Shown here: piece by piece, positions 55,089 to 64,000 of the stretch
Position numbering within the stretch: position 1 is the first letter of the stretch
Layout: each line of letters begins with the position of its first letter
Source of the DNA: RHLJ01 sp040222455
GTDB taxonomy: Bacteria > Bacteroidota > Rhodothermia > Balneolales > Balneolaceae
Assembly: GCA_040222455.1 (NCBI GenBank)
Contig: JAVKDD010000011.1
Span: 620,001 to 684,000, forward strand
Direction: 5' to 3'
DNA: 64,000 nt
The notes under the pieces: generated by a model
The model's input: the letters and a program-made list of their open reading frames with translations, nothing else
What the model was told of the DNA's origin: nothing
Databases searched by the model: none
Translations under genes and position numbers: made by a program

Positions 55089-56652
55089 ATGTGATTTTTT
55101 AGTGTTGGGAAGTGGCTTAGCCGGACTCTCTTTTGCAGTAAAAGCAGCAGAGTTTGGGAAAGTAATTATTGTCACCAAGAACGAAATGTGGGAAGCAAAC
55201 ACACGATATGCCCAAGGTGGAATAGCTGGGGTGATGAATCTAAATAATGACTCTTTTGAAGCACACATCGAAGATACTTTGATTGCAGGCGACGGTCTTT
55301 GCGATAGAAAAGCAGTTGAATTGATGGTGAAAAACGCACCTAAACTTATCAAAGAGTTAATTGAATTTGGGGCACAATTCAGCGAAAAGAAAGGTAAACT
55401 TGATTTGGGAAGAGAGGGAGGACATTCCGAAAATCGAATTGTTCATGCAGCAGACGCAACTGGTAGTGAAGTTGAGCATGTGATGCTTAAGAAAGTAAGG
55501 AATCATCCAAATATAGAACTACTGGAACATCACTTTGCGATGGAGCTTTTAACCGAACATCATTTAGGTGTTAAAGTTAAAACCCTACCAGAAATTAATT
55601 GTTTTGGAGCTTACGTTTTCGAACCGAAAAAGGGAATAGTACATCGGATGCTATCCAAGATTACAGTGCTAGCTACTGGTGGTGCAGGACAGGTGTACCA
55701 GAATACTACAAATCCGGAAATTGCGACTGGAGATGGAACGGCAATGGCATATAGGGCTAAGGCAAAAATAGCCAATATGGAATTCATACAATTCCATCCA
55801 ACTTCCTTAAACATCGCAGAAGCAGATTCATTTCTTATTTCGGAGGCAATGCGAGGATTTGGTGGTGTTTTAAGAAATAGTGATGGTGATGCATTTATGG
55901 AGCAATATGATTCTCGAAAGGAGCTTGCTCCTCGAGATATTGTTGCACGTGCAATAGATGATCAATTAAAAAGCAGGGGTGAAAGTAGCGTGTTTTTAGA
56001 CGTTACTCATCTGCCAGCAAAAAAGATTAGAAAAGAATTTCCAACCATATATTCTAAATGCTTATCGTATGGAATTGACATAACTGTAGATTTAATACCG
56101 GTTGTACCTGCGGCGCATTATGTTTGTGGTGGAGTAGTAACAGATTTACAAGGACAAACTTCTATTAAAAGACTGTTTGCATGCGGCGAGATCGCCTGTA
56201 CTGGAGTTCATGGTGCAAACCGACTAGCTTCGAATAGCTTGCTAGAAGCTCTTTATTTTGCTGATAGCGCATCTGAAAAAGCATCTCAGATTTTTGAAGA
56301 TTTTACACATCAAGAAAATATACCAGACTGGGATGAGTCTGGTACTTTCAATACTAAAGAGTGGGTTTTGGTTTCACATAACAGAGATGAGCTTAAGCAA
56401 ATAATGTGGGATTATGTCGGTATAGTTCGAAGTGACTTACGACTAGAACGAGCTTTACGAAGGTTGAAATTACTATATAAAGAAACTGAAGATTTTTATG
56501 ACCGAACAAGCGTAAGCGTTCCACTGTGTGAGCTTAGAAACTTAATATCAATTGCTTATTTGATAATAAAAGCAGCTATGGCTAGGACTGAAAACAGAGG
56601 TCTCCATTTCAATATAGATCATAAATTAGAATCTCAAGATAGCAATGTATGA
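55081..56652 (+). CDS. nadB: L-aspartate oxidase
   Basis: The 523-residue flavoprotein oxidises L-aspartate to iminoaspartate, the first step of de novo NAD synthesis. It has the FAD dinucleotide motif GSGLAGLS at 10-17, the NTRYAQGGIAGVM segment, MEFIQFHPTSL, HYVCGGVVTD and GANRLASNSLLEAL, followed by a helical C-terminal domain with LRLERALRRL. This is the succinate dehydrogenase/fumarate reductase flavoprotein family; absence of a partner iron-sulfur subunit and the helical tail favour NadB. NadA and NadC are not in the window. ATG overlaps prfB by 8 bp and its stop overlaps coaE (ATGA). Confidence 0.94.
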   Translation: MYKCDFLVLGSGLAGLSFAVKAAEFGKVIIVTKNEMWEANTRYAQGGIAGVMNLNNDSFEAHIEDTLIAGDGLCDRKAVELMVKNAPKLIKELIEFGAQFSEKKGKLDLGREGGHSENRIVHAADATGSEVEHVMLKKVRNHPNIELLEHHFAMELLTEHHLGVKVKTLPEINCFGAYVFEPKKGIVHRMLSKITVLATGGAGQVYQNTTNPEIATGDGTAMAYRAKAKIANMEFIQFHPTSLNIAEADSFLISEAMRGFGGVLRNSDGDAFMEQYDSRKELAPRDIVARAIDDQLKSRGESSVFLDVTHLPAKKIRKEFPTIYSKCLSYGIDITVDLIPVVPAAHYVCGGVVTDLQGQTSIKRLFACGEIACTGVHGANRLASNSLLEALYFADSASEKASQIFEDFTHQENIPDWDESGTFNTKEWVLVSHNRDELKQIMWDYVGIVRSDLRLERALRRLKLLYKETEDFYDRTSVSVPLCELRNLISIAYLIIKAAMARTENRGLHFNIDHKLESQDSNV

Positions 56653-57236
56653 TAAGAGTAGGCGTTACCGGTGGAATTGGTTCTGGTAAGACTACTTTTT
56701 GTAGGAAGTGGGAAGAACTTGGAGCTTTTGTAATATACGCTGATGATCTTGCAAAGGAATTGATGATATCTGATGAGGAAGTAGTTTTATCAATTAAGAA
56801 AACCTTTGGGGCAGACGCATATTTTAGAGATGGGAGCTTAAACAGGTCATTTCTTGCTAAAGAAGCTTTTGAGAATGGAAGAGTTGATGAATTGAATACA
56901 ATAGTTCATCCAATACTTTGGAAACGAGTTTATGATCTCTCTAATAAAAAAGAGAAAGATGGGATTAAGATTTTTGTACAAGAAGCTGCAATTTTACTTC
57001 AAAATGGTAGACCGAAACAGTTAGACTACGTGATTTTAGTTCTTGCTGATGAAAATACTAGAATAAAGAGAGCTATTTCAAGAGATCACTCCAATTCAAA
57101 AAAAATTAAAGAACGGATTCAAAATCAACCAGATTTTAATACTAAGATCAAGCTAGTCGATTTTATTGTAGAGAATAATGGATCGATTAAAGAACTTGAA
57201 AAGAAAGCCGAACAGATTTTCAAATTGATCCAATAA
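56649..57236 (+). CDS. coaE: Dephospho-CoA kinase
   Basis: 195 residues. The P-loop GGIGSGKT (8-15), the YADDLAKELM motif and IVHPILWKRVYDL are typical of CoaE, which phosphorylates the 3'-hydroxyl of dephospho-CoA in the last step of CoA synthesis. A lid region with RIKRAISRDH follows. The ATG overlaps the stop of nadB by 4 bp, so cofactor genes for NAD and CoA are translationally linked here. Confidence 0.95.
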   Translation: MIRVGVTGGIGSGKTTFCRKWEELGAFVIYADDLAKELMISDEEVVLSIKKTFGADAYFRDGSLNRSFLAKEAFENGRVDELNTIVHPILWKRVYDLSNKKEKDGIKIFVQEAAILLQNGRPKQLDYVILVLADENTRIKRAISRDHSNSKKIKERIQNQPDFNTKIKLVDFIVENNGSIKELEKKAEQIFKLIQ

Positions 57237-57284
57237 TTTGGCGAATTAGAATTTAATTAACTCTTCAATTTCTGCTCAGAACAT

Positions 57285-58358
57285 TTGTATATTTGTCAGA
57301 AAAGCGCTTCCATTAATAAAATTTTAGATATGGATTTAATACAAAATGAACGATTGGTCACACTAGAAGAATTCATAATTCAATCTCAAAACAGATTTCC
57401 AGGTGCTACTGGAGAACTCTCACAGCTACTTAGAGATATCGGGCTAGCTTCAAAAATAATTTCAAGAGAAGTGAACAAAGCAGGAATTACTAATATTCTT
57501 GGGAATGATGGGGCCATAAATGTTCATGGTGAAGATGTAAAAAAGCTGGATACTTTTGCAGATCAACAATTGATTTCAGCGCTCGAAAGATCGGCAATTA
57601 CTTGCATGGTAATTTCAGAAGAAAACGATGGGATTGTCAGGCTTCGAAGTCAAGGTGGTAAATACATTGTGTATTTGGATCCGCTAGATGGTTCATCTAA
57701 CATAGATGTCAATGTTTCTATAGGTTCTATTTTTTCGATTTATATGCGAGAACCTCGATTTAATCCAAGTGTTGAAGAAAAGGATGCTTTACAACCTGGA
57801 ACTCGCCAGGTCGCTGCAGGTTATGTGTTGTATGGTTCAAGTACTACACTCGCTTATACTACAGGTTTGGGAGTTTCTTTATTTACTCTTGATCCAAGTA
57901 TTGGAGAATATATTCTCACCGATAAACGAATAAAAATTCCTGATCATGGTGCTATTTATAGTATTAATGAAGGGAGTTATAATTCATGGGATTTAGGATT
58001 AAAAAAGTATATAAAATACTGTCAGGAAGAAGACACTGAAACTTGCAGACCATATTCTGCCAGATATATTGGTTCTATGGTGGCAGATATTCATAGAACG
58101 TTAATAAAAGGGGGTATTTTTATTTATCCCCACAGTAAAAGATATCCCAATGGAAAGCTGCGTTTGATGTACGAATGTAATCCATTAAGCTTTATTATCG
58201 AACAGGCTGGAGGAAAAGCAACGAATGGAGAGAAAAGGATAATGGAAATCATTCCAGAATCTATTCATCAAAGATCGCCGATCTACGTTGGTTCAAGAGA
58301 AAATGTAGACCGAGTGCTAGATTTTTTATTTAAATATTCGAAAGAAGAGGCTCTCTAA
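57285..58358 (+). CDS. fbp: Fructose-1,6-bisphosphatase, class I
   Basis: The gluconeogenic phosphatase. It shows the TGELSQLLRDIGLASKIISREVNKAG start typical of class I, the metal-site SEEND and the signature YLDPLDGSSNIDVN, then YGSSTTLAYTTG, ARYIGSMVADIHRTL and LRLMYECNPLSFIIEQAGG. Two starts are possible: ATG 57285 (357 residues) or ATG 57330 (342 residues). The later one (MDLIQNERLVTLEEFI) aligns with the family start and is preferred. It follows coaE by 48 bp. The stop lies 2 bp from the end of the convergent secreted-protein gene. Confidence 0.95.
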   Translation: MYICQKSASINKILDMDLIQNERLVTLEEFIIQSQNRFPGATGELSQLLRDIGLASKIISREVNKAGITNILGNDGAINVHGEDVKKLDTFADQQLISALERSAITCMVISEENDGIVRLRSQGGKYIVYLDPLDGSSNIDVNVSIGSIFSIYMREPRFNPSVEEKDALQPGTRQVAAGYVLYGSSTTLAYTTGLGVSLFTLDPSIGEYILTDKRIKIPDHGAIYSINEGSYNSWDLGLKKYIKYCQEEDTETCRPYSARYIGSMVADIHRTLIKGGIFIYPHSKRYPNGKLRLMYECNPLSFIIEQAGGKATNGEKRIMEIIPESIHQRSPIYVGSRENVDRVLDFLFKYSKEEAL

Positions 58359-58360
58359 AC

Positions 58361-60043
58361 TTATTTTATCAGCGTCATCTTCTGTGTATTTATAAAGAAA
58401 CCATCTACTGTTAAAGTATAAAAATAGATACCTGAATTTAAATTAGAAGCCTCAAAACTAACTGTATGATTAGTTTTAGCAATCATTTCTCTGCTAATTA
58501 GTGTGGCAATTTTTTTACCAAGAACGTTATGTATTTCTAACTCTACAAAACCTGGTTTTGACAGATCAAAAGCGATTGTTGTAGAAGGGTTGAAGGGGTT
58601 TGGATAGTTTTGATGTAGGTGAAATTTGGAAGCCGTATTTTCTTCGTTTTCAATATTTGTGCCTAATGCGGGAAAAGATACTTCCCAAATACGCGTGTCT
58701 GCACCAACATTTAGCCATTGATCATTTCGGTGTTCGATGAGATAGATTTTATTACCAATAATTTCAGCATCAATAGGGTTGATTAAGTTTTTAACTATGC
58801 TTCTAGTACTAATTTCATAATTATCATCAGTCTTTGTAAAAGTTAGGTGCAATAAATCTTCACCATGATATCCCATTCTAGGTAGTAAAAATGGATCACC
58901 CGGTGCGCCTCCCGAAAACCCAAGCATAAAACCATTTCCCGTAAATTTACTCCCCAGTCTTCCTTCTGTATCAAAAACTAATCCTAAGGGAGAAAGGTGT
59001 GATGTGAATGTTGTTATTGATATTCCTAACTCACTCGCATCTTTAAGTAGCCCATCTTCCCGATCCCTGAAATTATCTGCATCAGGTCCGATATTTGTTA
59101 CTGCTGATGTAAATTCAACTCCATCTGGTGGTTCAGGGTAGTCTAAATCTTCATAAAAAGTACCGAGGTTTGCTGCTGTAGAATTTGATGGAATAAAAGG
59201 ATCGGAGTCAGGATCATATCCGGGGAATTGCATTGGGGTTTCATTTCCTCCTATAACCCATGGAAATCCATAATGTTTCCCCTTCTGTAGCCAATTAAGT
59301 TCTTCCGAATCGTCTCTGTCTCCGGCATTTTCTGTGCCAAAGAGATTGCCTTCACCATCAAAAGCTAAACTAAAACTGTTTCTGGTGCCTTCGGCGTAAA
59401 TGAAACCCTTTTCTCTTAAGGATTCGAGATTGTTTTCTAACAAAAGATTTGTGGTATCAGAAGGAATAGTTAAAATTTTTGCTGTGAGTGGTGCTTCTCG
59501 TAACCCTGGGTACCGTCCGTCTACATCATGAATTTCGCCATGATCTGTTCTTGAGCCACTGTTTATGTAGAGTTTTGAACCATCAGGACTTACAACTATT
59601 CCATTCATAATATGATCAAATGCAGTATTACTGGTAGGATAGGGTTCAGTTTCAGCTACTTTTTCCCAAATCCATTCATTATCAATTACATTTGCTCTCA
59701 TTATTGTTGCAACATTAGTAGCATTTTCAGAATTTTTATTATTACCTACAATAAAAAATCTACCATCTTCAGATATATCAAAGCCTTGAACATCACTTAG
59801 TCCATGATCATTATTTGTTTGAACAAGAACATTCAGACCTCGACTTATTCTAACCCTATATATGTTTCCCTCTTGTGTAATGAGGTACAAAGTAGAATCA
59901 TTTTTATTAAAAGAGAGCCTTATAGAACCGGATGGAGCGGAAGCAATATTATTGATAGAAACTTCCTCATCAACAATTGTTGGTTGTGAAATAACTGAAA
60001 TTGCAAAAAGTTGCAGAAAAAGGAGAATGTATAAAAATTTCAT
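58361..60043 (-). CDS. Secreted sugar-dehydrogenase-like beta-propeller with Por (T9SS) sorting domain
   Basis: 560 residues. A signal peptide (cleaved near SVISQ) is followed by a beta-propeller resembling the PQQ glucose/sorbosone dehydrogenase family: GIVVSPDGSKLYINSGSRTDHGE, GTRNSFSLAFDGEGNLFGTENAGDRDD, LNWLQKGKHYGFPWV. The C-terminal about 85 residues are a type IX secretion sorting domain (QNYPNPFNPSTTI, VELEIHNVLGKKI, LNSGIYFYTL), so the protein should be exported across the outer membrane and attached or released. Cofactor and substrate cannot be read from the sequence. No T9SS machinery gene lies in the window. Confidence 0.82.
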   Translation of the reverse strand: MKFLYILLFLQLFAISVISQPTIVDEEVSINNIASAPSGSIRLSFNKNDSTLYLITQEGNIYRVRISRGLNVLVQTNNDHGLSDVQGFDISEDGRFFIVGNNKNSENATNVATIMRANVIDNEWIWEKVAETEPYPTSNTAFDHIMNGIVVSPDGSKLYINSGSRTDHGEIHDVDGRYPGLREAPLTAKILTIPSDTTNLLLENNLESLREKGFIYAEGTRNSFSLAFDGEGNLFGTENAGDRDDSEELNWLQKGKHYGFPWVIGGNETPMQFPGYDPDSDPFIPSNSTAANLGTFYEDLDYPEPPDGVEFTSAVTNIGPDADNFRDREDGLLKDASELGISITTFTSHLSPLGLVFDTEGRLGSKFTGNGFMLGFSGGAPGDPFLLPRMGYHGEDLLHLTFTKTDDNYEISTRSIVKNLINPIDAEIIGNKIYLIEHRNDQWLNVGADTRIWEVSFPALGTNIENEENTASKFHLHQNYPNPFNPSTTIAFDLSKPGFVELEIHNVLGKKIATLISREMIAKTNHTVSFEASNLNSGIYFYTLTVDGFFINTQKMTLIK

Positions 60044-60110
60044 TTTATGGTAAATGATGGATACAGTTTAAAAGCTAAAAGTGGTAAGAATTCTCAGGTT
60101 ATTAATAGCA

Positions 60111-60614
60111 TTAAAACCGAATTTTCATGCCTTCAGTAATGCCATGGGTTAAAGAAAAGCCACCATTCGTTTCAACTACATATTGGGCAGGGGCATCTGA
60201 AGCTAAACTTGTTTCGGAAAAAGGGGTTGTGTTTTGATGAATTCGAACAATTATACTATCACTTCCCACATACATAATATCTAAAGGTAGAGGAGTATTA
60301 ACCATCCAAAAACTTCGAGGAGCTTCTTCATCAAAAATAAAGAGCATCCCAATATTTTCTGGCAATGTGTTTACGTCCATCAACCCTTGATTACGTTCCT
60401 CAGGTAGGTCGGCAATGGCTATTTCAATAGATGTAATTTCATTGCCATCTGAATCAATAAAAGAAAGGCTACTTTCTGGAGTTACGATTCTTCCTTTATA
60501 TTGTTCTTTTGGTTCAGTTTTTTCGTTTGAACAACCAATTAGAAATAAGGTGCAGAACAACATTAAAACTGTACTATTTAACTTCAAATTCAACTTCATG
60601 TGATGCTTTTCCAT
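60111..60614 (-). CDS. DUF192 lipoprotein
   Basis: 167 residues from the first ATG; the ATG at 60599 (162 residues) starts a better lipoprotein signal peptide, with the lipid Cys in FLIGCSNEK. The mature part is a DUF192 domain: the ADLPEERNQGLM motif, MLFIFDEEAPRSFWMVNTPLPLDIMYV, and the C-terminal YVVETNGGF. DUF192 proteins are small beta-barrel envelope proteins of unknown function. The gene starts inside the end of the upstream BNR gene (26 or 41 bp overlap depending on start), which suggests translational coupling. Confidence 0.87.
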   Translation of the reverse strand: MEKHHMKLNLKLNSTVLMLFCTLFLIGCSNEKTEPKEQYKGRIVTPESSLSFIDSDGNEITSIEIAIADLPEERNQGLMDVNTLPENIGMLFIFDEEAPRSFWMVNTPLPLDIMYVGSDSIIVRIHQNTTPFSETSLASDAPAQYVVETNGGFSLTHGITEGMKIRF

Positions 60615-63363
60615 TTTTAAAATTCAAGGTATATGTTCCTTTTTGAAGGAAGGTGAATCCATCTTCTGTTTCTTCAACTACTAGATTCCAATTAAAGGTA
60701 TTAAATCCGTTGAAACCATTAGTGGGCAATGAAATAATCATATTTCCTTCCATATCAAGAACCTCAACTTCGATATTAATTTGCTCGTCTCTTGTGTTAA
60801 GAAAATACATAAATTCAACTTCAGGCATAAACGGATTTCTCCATTGTGCAGTCTGGTTTCCCCATCTATTTGAAAAACGAATGTCTTCTGGTTCGATAGC
60901 TGTTATTGGTTCATCTAATCGCTCAACAATTTCATGAAGAGGTTTTACATCCATCACCCAAATGCTTCTTCCATGGGTGCCAATTACAAGTTCTAAATCT
61001 CGCGGATGTACAACCATATCGTAGGAAGCTACATTGGGCATATTTGCTAAATAATGCCAGTTATTTCCATCATCAAAACTTACATAACTTCCGAAATCGA
61101 GTCCGGCGTATAAAATGGAAGAATGTACAGGATCCTGAATTACAACATTTACCACTTCATTCGGAAGGTTACCACGTATTGATTTCCAATTCTTTCCATA
61201 ATCGGTAGTTTTATAAATATAGGTTTTAAAATCATCCCATCGGTATCCATTTAATGACGCGTATGCAGTTCCTTCGTCATAGATTGACGCATGAACTTCA
61301 CTAACCCAAAGATGCTGAGGTAAACTATTTGAAACTTTAGTCCAAGTACTTCCAGCATCTTTTGTGATGTGAATATTTCCATCATCTGTACCGGCCCAAA
61401 TTACATTAAAGGAAATAGGTGATTCAGCAATAGTAGTAAGGGTAGAATATGGGACATCTCCATTGGGGAGATTGTTAGTCAAATCCGGACTAATCGTGGT
61501 CCAGTCTTTTCCTTCATTTAAAGAGCGGCTTAATTTTTGTGAACCAAAGTACACAATATCAGAATTATGATGACTCAGATTCACGGGAGTGTTCCAGTTA
61601 TATCTATAACGTTGTTCACCTAGTTTATGAGTTGGCGTTATGCGGTAGCTTTCACCAGTTTCTAAATCTCTTCGAACATAATTACCATATTGGAAACCAG
61701 TATACACGATGTTAGAATTTTTTGGATTTGGAGCTACGTGCATTCCATCCCCTCCACCAATTCTGGTCCAGGGTTGTTCACGATTTCCAGTTGATTGTGA
61801 TGAACCTTTGAACGTCCCGTTGTCTTGAAGTCCGCCATAAATGTTATAAGGTTCTTCCATATCTACATTTACAGTATAGAATTGGCCAACAGCTACCGTA
61901 TTATGATGAATAAAATTTTCACCTCCATCATGACTCTCATAAAGACCACCATCATTACCTAAAAGTAGGTGCTCTGAGTCTTCGGGATTAATCCACATTG
62001 CATGATGATCTACGTGAACAGATTGATTTTGTGCTTTAGCTTCCCAAGTTTTGCCACCATCGGTTGACTTTAAAAATGGAACTCCCCAAGTATAAATTGT
62101 CTCAGAATCATTTGGATCAACTCGAATTTCTCCAAAATAATATCCATAAGTAAATACAACTCCATCTAACGGATATTCTTGTACTTTTTCCCAATTCTCA
62201 CCACCATTATCAGAACGATAAACTTCAAGACCAATAATAGAAGTGTTGAATAAAGCTGCATTGGCATCGCCCAGGTAATCTGCAAGAGCTCGTGGTTCAT
62301 ATTTATCTGCTTCAATATCAGATTTAACTGAAGCAGATGTATACTCAGAAGGAAACCGATTTGATTTCAAATAAGTCTCCAATTGTTTGTCATCTAGAAT
62401 AAGGAAATCTCTCTTTCTCATTTCCAGGAAATCAGTTCCACTAAGTTCATTTTCATTTTGTTCGACTTCGGTTTTCGTTACAAACTGATTATCCACAACA
62501 GCATAAATGATATCCGGATTTGAATGACTTACATCAATGCCGATTCTTCCAACATGCTTGCCATCAGGTAATCCATTCGTAAGCTTACTCCAGGTATCTC
62601 CACCATCAATAGATTTGTAGATTGCTGAACCAGTACCACTTTCCTTGAAATTCCATGCTTTTCTATCTTTTTCCCACGAAGTGGCCCAAAGTATATCAGG
62701 ATTAGAAGGATGAATTACTAGGTCCACAACTCCCGTGCTATCATTCACAAAAAGAGTTTTTAACCAAGTTCGTCCACCATCCGTTGTTTTATAAACTCCC
62801 CGATTAGAATTAGTACTATATAAAGCTCCAAGACTTGCCACCCAAGCTGTATTTTCATCGGTTGGGTGACTCACAATTCTTCCAATATGTTGTGTTCCTC
62901 TTAATCCACTAAAACTCCAGGTTTGTCCTGCATCTGTACTTTTATATACACCTGTTCCTGCATACGTTGACCGACTACTGTTATTTTCACCAGTTCCCAC
63001 CCAAATAATATCTGGATTGGCTCTTGAGATTTCTAAATCACCAACTCCCAATGCTCCATCCTGATGATCAAAGATCGGCTCCATGGTGTTTCCGCTGTTT
63101 GTAGTTTTGAATACTCCACCTGAACCAAAACCTATATAAAAGACTCTGGAATTCTCAGGATGAACGGCTATATCGGTTACACGCCCACCCATAACTACCG
63201 GTCCAACAGAGCGAATAGGATAATTTTTAAAAATGGAAGAAGCTCTTAATGCAGATCGTTGTTGTATAGATGCTTCAACTTCTGATGCAGAAGAAGGAGC
63301 TACAGGTTGAGCAAGAAGAGAAAATGAACTTAAAATTAGAAAGGCAGAAAATAAAAAACGCAT
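60574..63363 (-). CDS. Secreted sortilin/BNR-repeat beta-propeller protein
   Basis: 929 residues with a signal peptide (cleaved near SLLAQ). After the SVGPVVMGGRVTDIAVHP opening, about ten Asp-box (BNR) motifs of the S/T-x-D-x-G-x-x-W type occur, for example STDAGQTW, TTDGGRTW, SIDGGDTW, STDGGKTW and TKDAGSTW, spread over two propeller-like halves. The IGTHGRSIWVMD element near 790 and a short C-terminal beta domain complete it. Such VPS10/sortilin-like proteins are widespread and abundant in this bacterial group, and are often annotated as glycosyl hydrolases without evidence. No Por tail is visible. A substrate-binding or peptidase-associated role is possible but unknown. Confidence 0.87.
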   Translation of the reverse strand: MRFLFSAFLILSSFSLLAQPVAPSSASEVEASIQQRSALRASSIFKNYPIRSVGPVVMGGRVTDIAVHPENSRVFYIGFGSGGVFKTTNSGNTMEPIFDHQDGALGVGDLEISRANPDIIWVGTGENNSSRSTYAGTGVYKSTDAGQTWSFSGLRGTQHIGRIVSHPTDENTAWVASLGALYSTNSNRGVYKTTDGGRTWLKTLFVNDSTGVVDLVIHPSNPDILWATSWEKDRKAWNFKESGTGSAIYKSIDGGDTWSKLTNGLPDGKHVGRIGIDVSHSNPDIIYAVVDNQFVTKTEVEQNENELSGTDFLEMRKRDFLILDDKQLETYLKSNRFPSEYTSASVKSDIEADKYEPRALADYLGDANAALFNTSIIGLEVYRSDNGGENWEKVQEYPLDGVVFTYGYYFGEIRVDPNDSETIYTWGVPFLKSTDGGKTWEAKAQNQSVHVDHHAMWINPEDSEHLLLGNDGGLYESHDGGENFIHHNTVAVGQFYTVNVDMEEPYNIYGGLQDNGTFKGSSQSTGNREQPWTRIGGGDGMHVAPNPKNSNIVYTGFQYGNYVRRDLETGESYRITPTHKLGEQRYRYNWNTPVNLSHHNSDIVYFGSQKLSRSLNEGKDWTTISPDLTNNLPNGDVPYSTLTTIAESPISFNVIWAGTDDGNIHITKDAGSTWTKVSNSLPQHLWVSEVHASIYDEGTAYASLNGYRWDDFKTYIYKTTDYGKNWKSIRGNLPNEVVNVVIQDPVHSSILYAGLDFGSYVSFDDGNNWHYLANMPNVASYDMVVHPRDLELVIGTHGRSIWVMDVKPLHEIVERLDEPITAIEPEDIRFSNRWGNQTAQWRNPFMPEVEFMYFLNTRDEQINIEVEVLDMEGNMIISLPTNGFNGFNTFNWNLVVEETEDGFTFLQKGTYTLNFKNGKASHEVEFEVK

Positions 63364-63506
63364 GGTAGATAGTTTTATGAATTAGATAAGTGATGATATA
63401 AAATGGTTCACAAAAAAAATGAAAAAGATTTAATAGCTAATCACTTAAAACTATCCCTGCATAATTCATTGAAATTTAGACGAAATACAGCTACCTTTAA
63501 ATCTCG
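63364..63506. promoter_or_regulatory. Divergent intergenic region upstream of rimP
   Basis: AT-rich DNA between the divergent BNR gene and the rimP leader hairpin; it must contain the promoters of both. No specific motif is recognised. Confidence 0.35.
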
Positions 63507-63535
63507 GTGAGCGTCGGAAGGCACTCACTTTTTTT
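63507..63535 (+). terminator. Terminator-like leader hairpin before rimP
   Basis: GTGAGCGTC (63507-63515) pairs with GGCACTCAC (63520-63528) with one C/A mismatch and one G-U pair, closing a GGAA loop of the GNRA type. Seven Ts follow (63529-63535). It ends 17 nt before the rimP ATG, so it is either an attenuator in the rimP leader or the terminator of a short upstream transcript. Confidence 0.75.
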
Positions 63536-63552
63536 GTGTTTGAAATTGATGT

Positions 63553-64000
63553 ATGAATCCTGATATAACCGAAACAATTAAAGAATTGGCAATACCACTT
63601 GCAGAAGAGAAAAATCTGTTTTTAGTGGATGTTGAATTAAAGACCGGTGGTGGCACCGAAGTATGGGTATATCTGGATGGCGAGGAACGAGGTGTTAATC
63701 TGGATGAGTGTGCTGAAATTAGTCGAGAACTTGGCTTTTTAATTGATGCGCACGAGCTATTAGGCGATAAATATCGTTTGAATGTTTCATCTCCGGGATT
63801 GAGTAGACCGTTGACTGATAAACGTCAATACACAAGAAATATCGACCGAACCTTAAAATTAAGGTTCAGAAAAGAAAATGATGAAGTTGGCAAATTGGAA
63901 GGTGTAATCACCAAAGTAACCGATACTGCGGTGTTAGTTACAGAAGGTAAAGACGAAAATAAAGAAATACCTTTCGATTCTATTATTGAAGCAAAAATTA
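63553..64000 (+). CDS. rimP: Ribosome maturation factor RimP (3' end cut by the window)
   Basis: An open frame runs from ATG 63553 to the end of the window (149 complete codons). The product begins MNPDITETIKELAIPLAEE and contains the RimP landmarks VYLDGEERGVNLDECAEISREL, LIDAHELLGDKYRLNVSSPGLSRPL and an SH3-like C-terminal part. RimP binds free 30S subunits and assists their maturation. nusA and infB normally follow, outside this window. The hairpin at 63507-63535 lies in its leader. Confidence 0.92.
   Translation, partial: MNPDITETIKELAIPLAEEKNLFLVDVELKTGGGTEVWVYLDGEERGVNLDECAEISRELGFLIDAHELLGDKYRLNVSSPGLSRPLTDKRQYTRNIDRTLKLRFRKENDEVGKLEGVITKVTDTAVLVTEGKDENKEIPFDSIIEAKI

Noticed and set aside
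1..64000. CRISPR array, tRNA, rRNA, insertion sequence or prophage
   Set aside because: No regularly spaced repeats, no cloverleaf or rRNA-like sequence in the gaps I read, and no transposase, integrase or phage structural gene.

Overview
The window is a contiguous piece of a low-GC bacterial chromosome. It looks like a marine member of the Bacteroidota/Balneolota side of the tree (Balneola-like). The clues are a Por-type (T9SS) C-terminal sorting domain of the NYPNPFNPST kind on one secreted protein, Bat-type VWA and DUF58 genes, Bacteroidota-style lipoproteins, mostly weak or absent Shine-Dalgarno sequences and densely packed genes. The taxonomic call is inference from protein style. I see no rRNA, tRNA, CRISPR, insertion sequence or phage gene.

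Layout. 1-2706: fatty-acid cluster fabG (cut by the window start)-acpP-fabF-rnc. 2802-7923: mgtE Mg transporter, thyA-folA, an orphan hybrid histidine kinase. 7913-10839: HD phosphohydrolase and hotdog thioesterase on the minus strand, then an M42 aminopeptidase. 10874-10905 is a perfect bidirectional terminator shared with a four-domain fasciclin lipoprotein. 13037-18010: tsaC/Sua5 and mfd, separated by a 717-bp non-coding stretch full of dyads. 18096-22439: a reduced, split Bat-like locus (VWA protein, BatD-like membrane protein, DUF58 protein) with an M23 peptidase gene on the opposite strand in the middle.

22783-42213 is the most unusual part: five same-strand genes for a 161-aa secreted single-domain protein, a 913-aa secreted DUF11-repeat protein, a 2416-aa protein combining DUF11, Ig-like, beta-barrel and three OmpA-like modules, a 2818-aa secreted protein with two sets of internal duplications and beta-helix modules, and a stand-alone receiver-domain response regulator. 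The 161-, 913- and 2818-aa proteins end in the same type of DUF11 module. A hairpin terminator lies between the 913-aa and 2416-aa genes. I read this as a candidate outer-membrane-anchored surface structure: the OmpA/barrel protein as anchor, the 913-aa protein as abundant subunit, the 2818-aa protein as giant adhesin. Function is inference.

42252-51735: recO, htrA-type protease, a small lipoprotein, an AtuA-family protein, then a heterodimeric ABC exporter whose two halves flank an RNase Z homologue with an altered metal motif and an arginine/glycine-rich tail. 51728-53454 (minus): btaB-btaA, a predicted betaine-lipid pathway. 53555-58358: an ElaB/YqjD-like membrane protein, prfB with an intact programmed +1 frameshift site, nadB, coaE and fbp. 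58361-63363 (minus): a Por-sorted sugar-dehydrogenase-like protein, a DUF192 lipoprotein and a sortilin/BNR-repeat secreted protein. The window ends inside rimP, which is preceded by a terminator-like hairpin.
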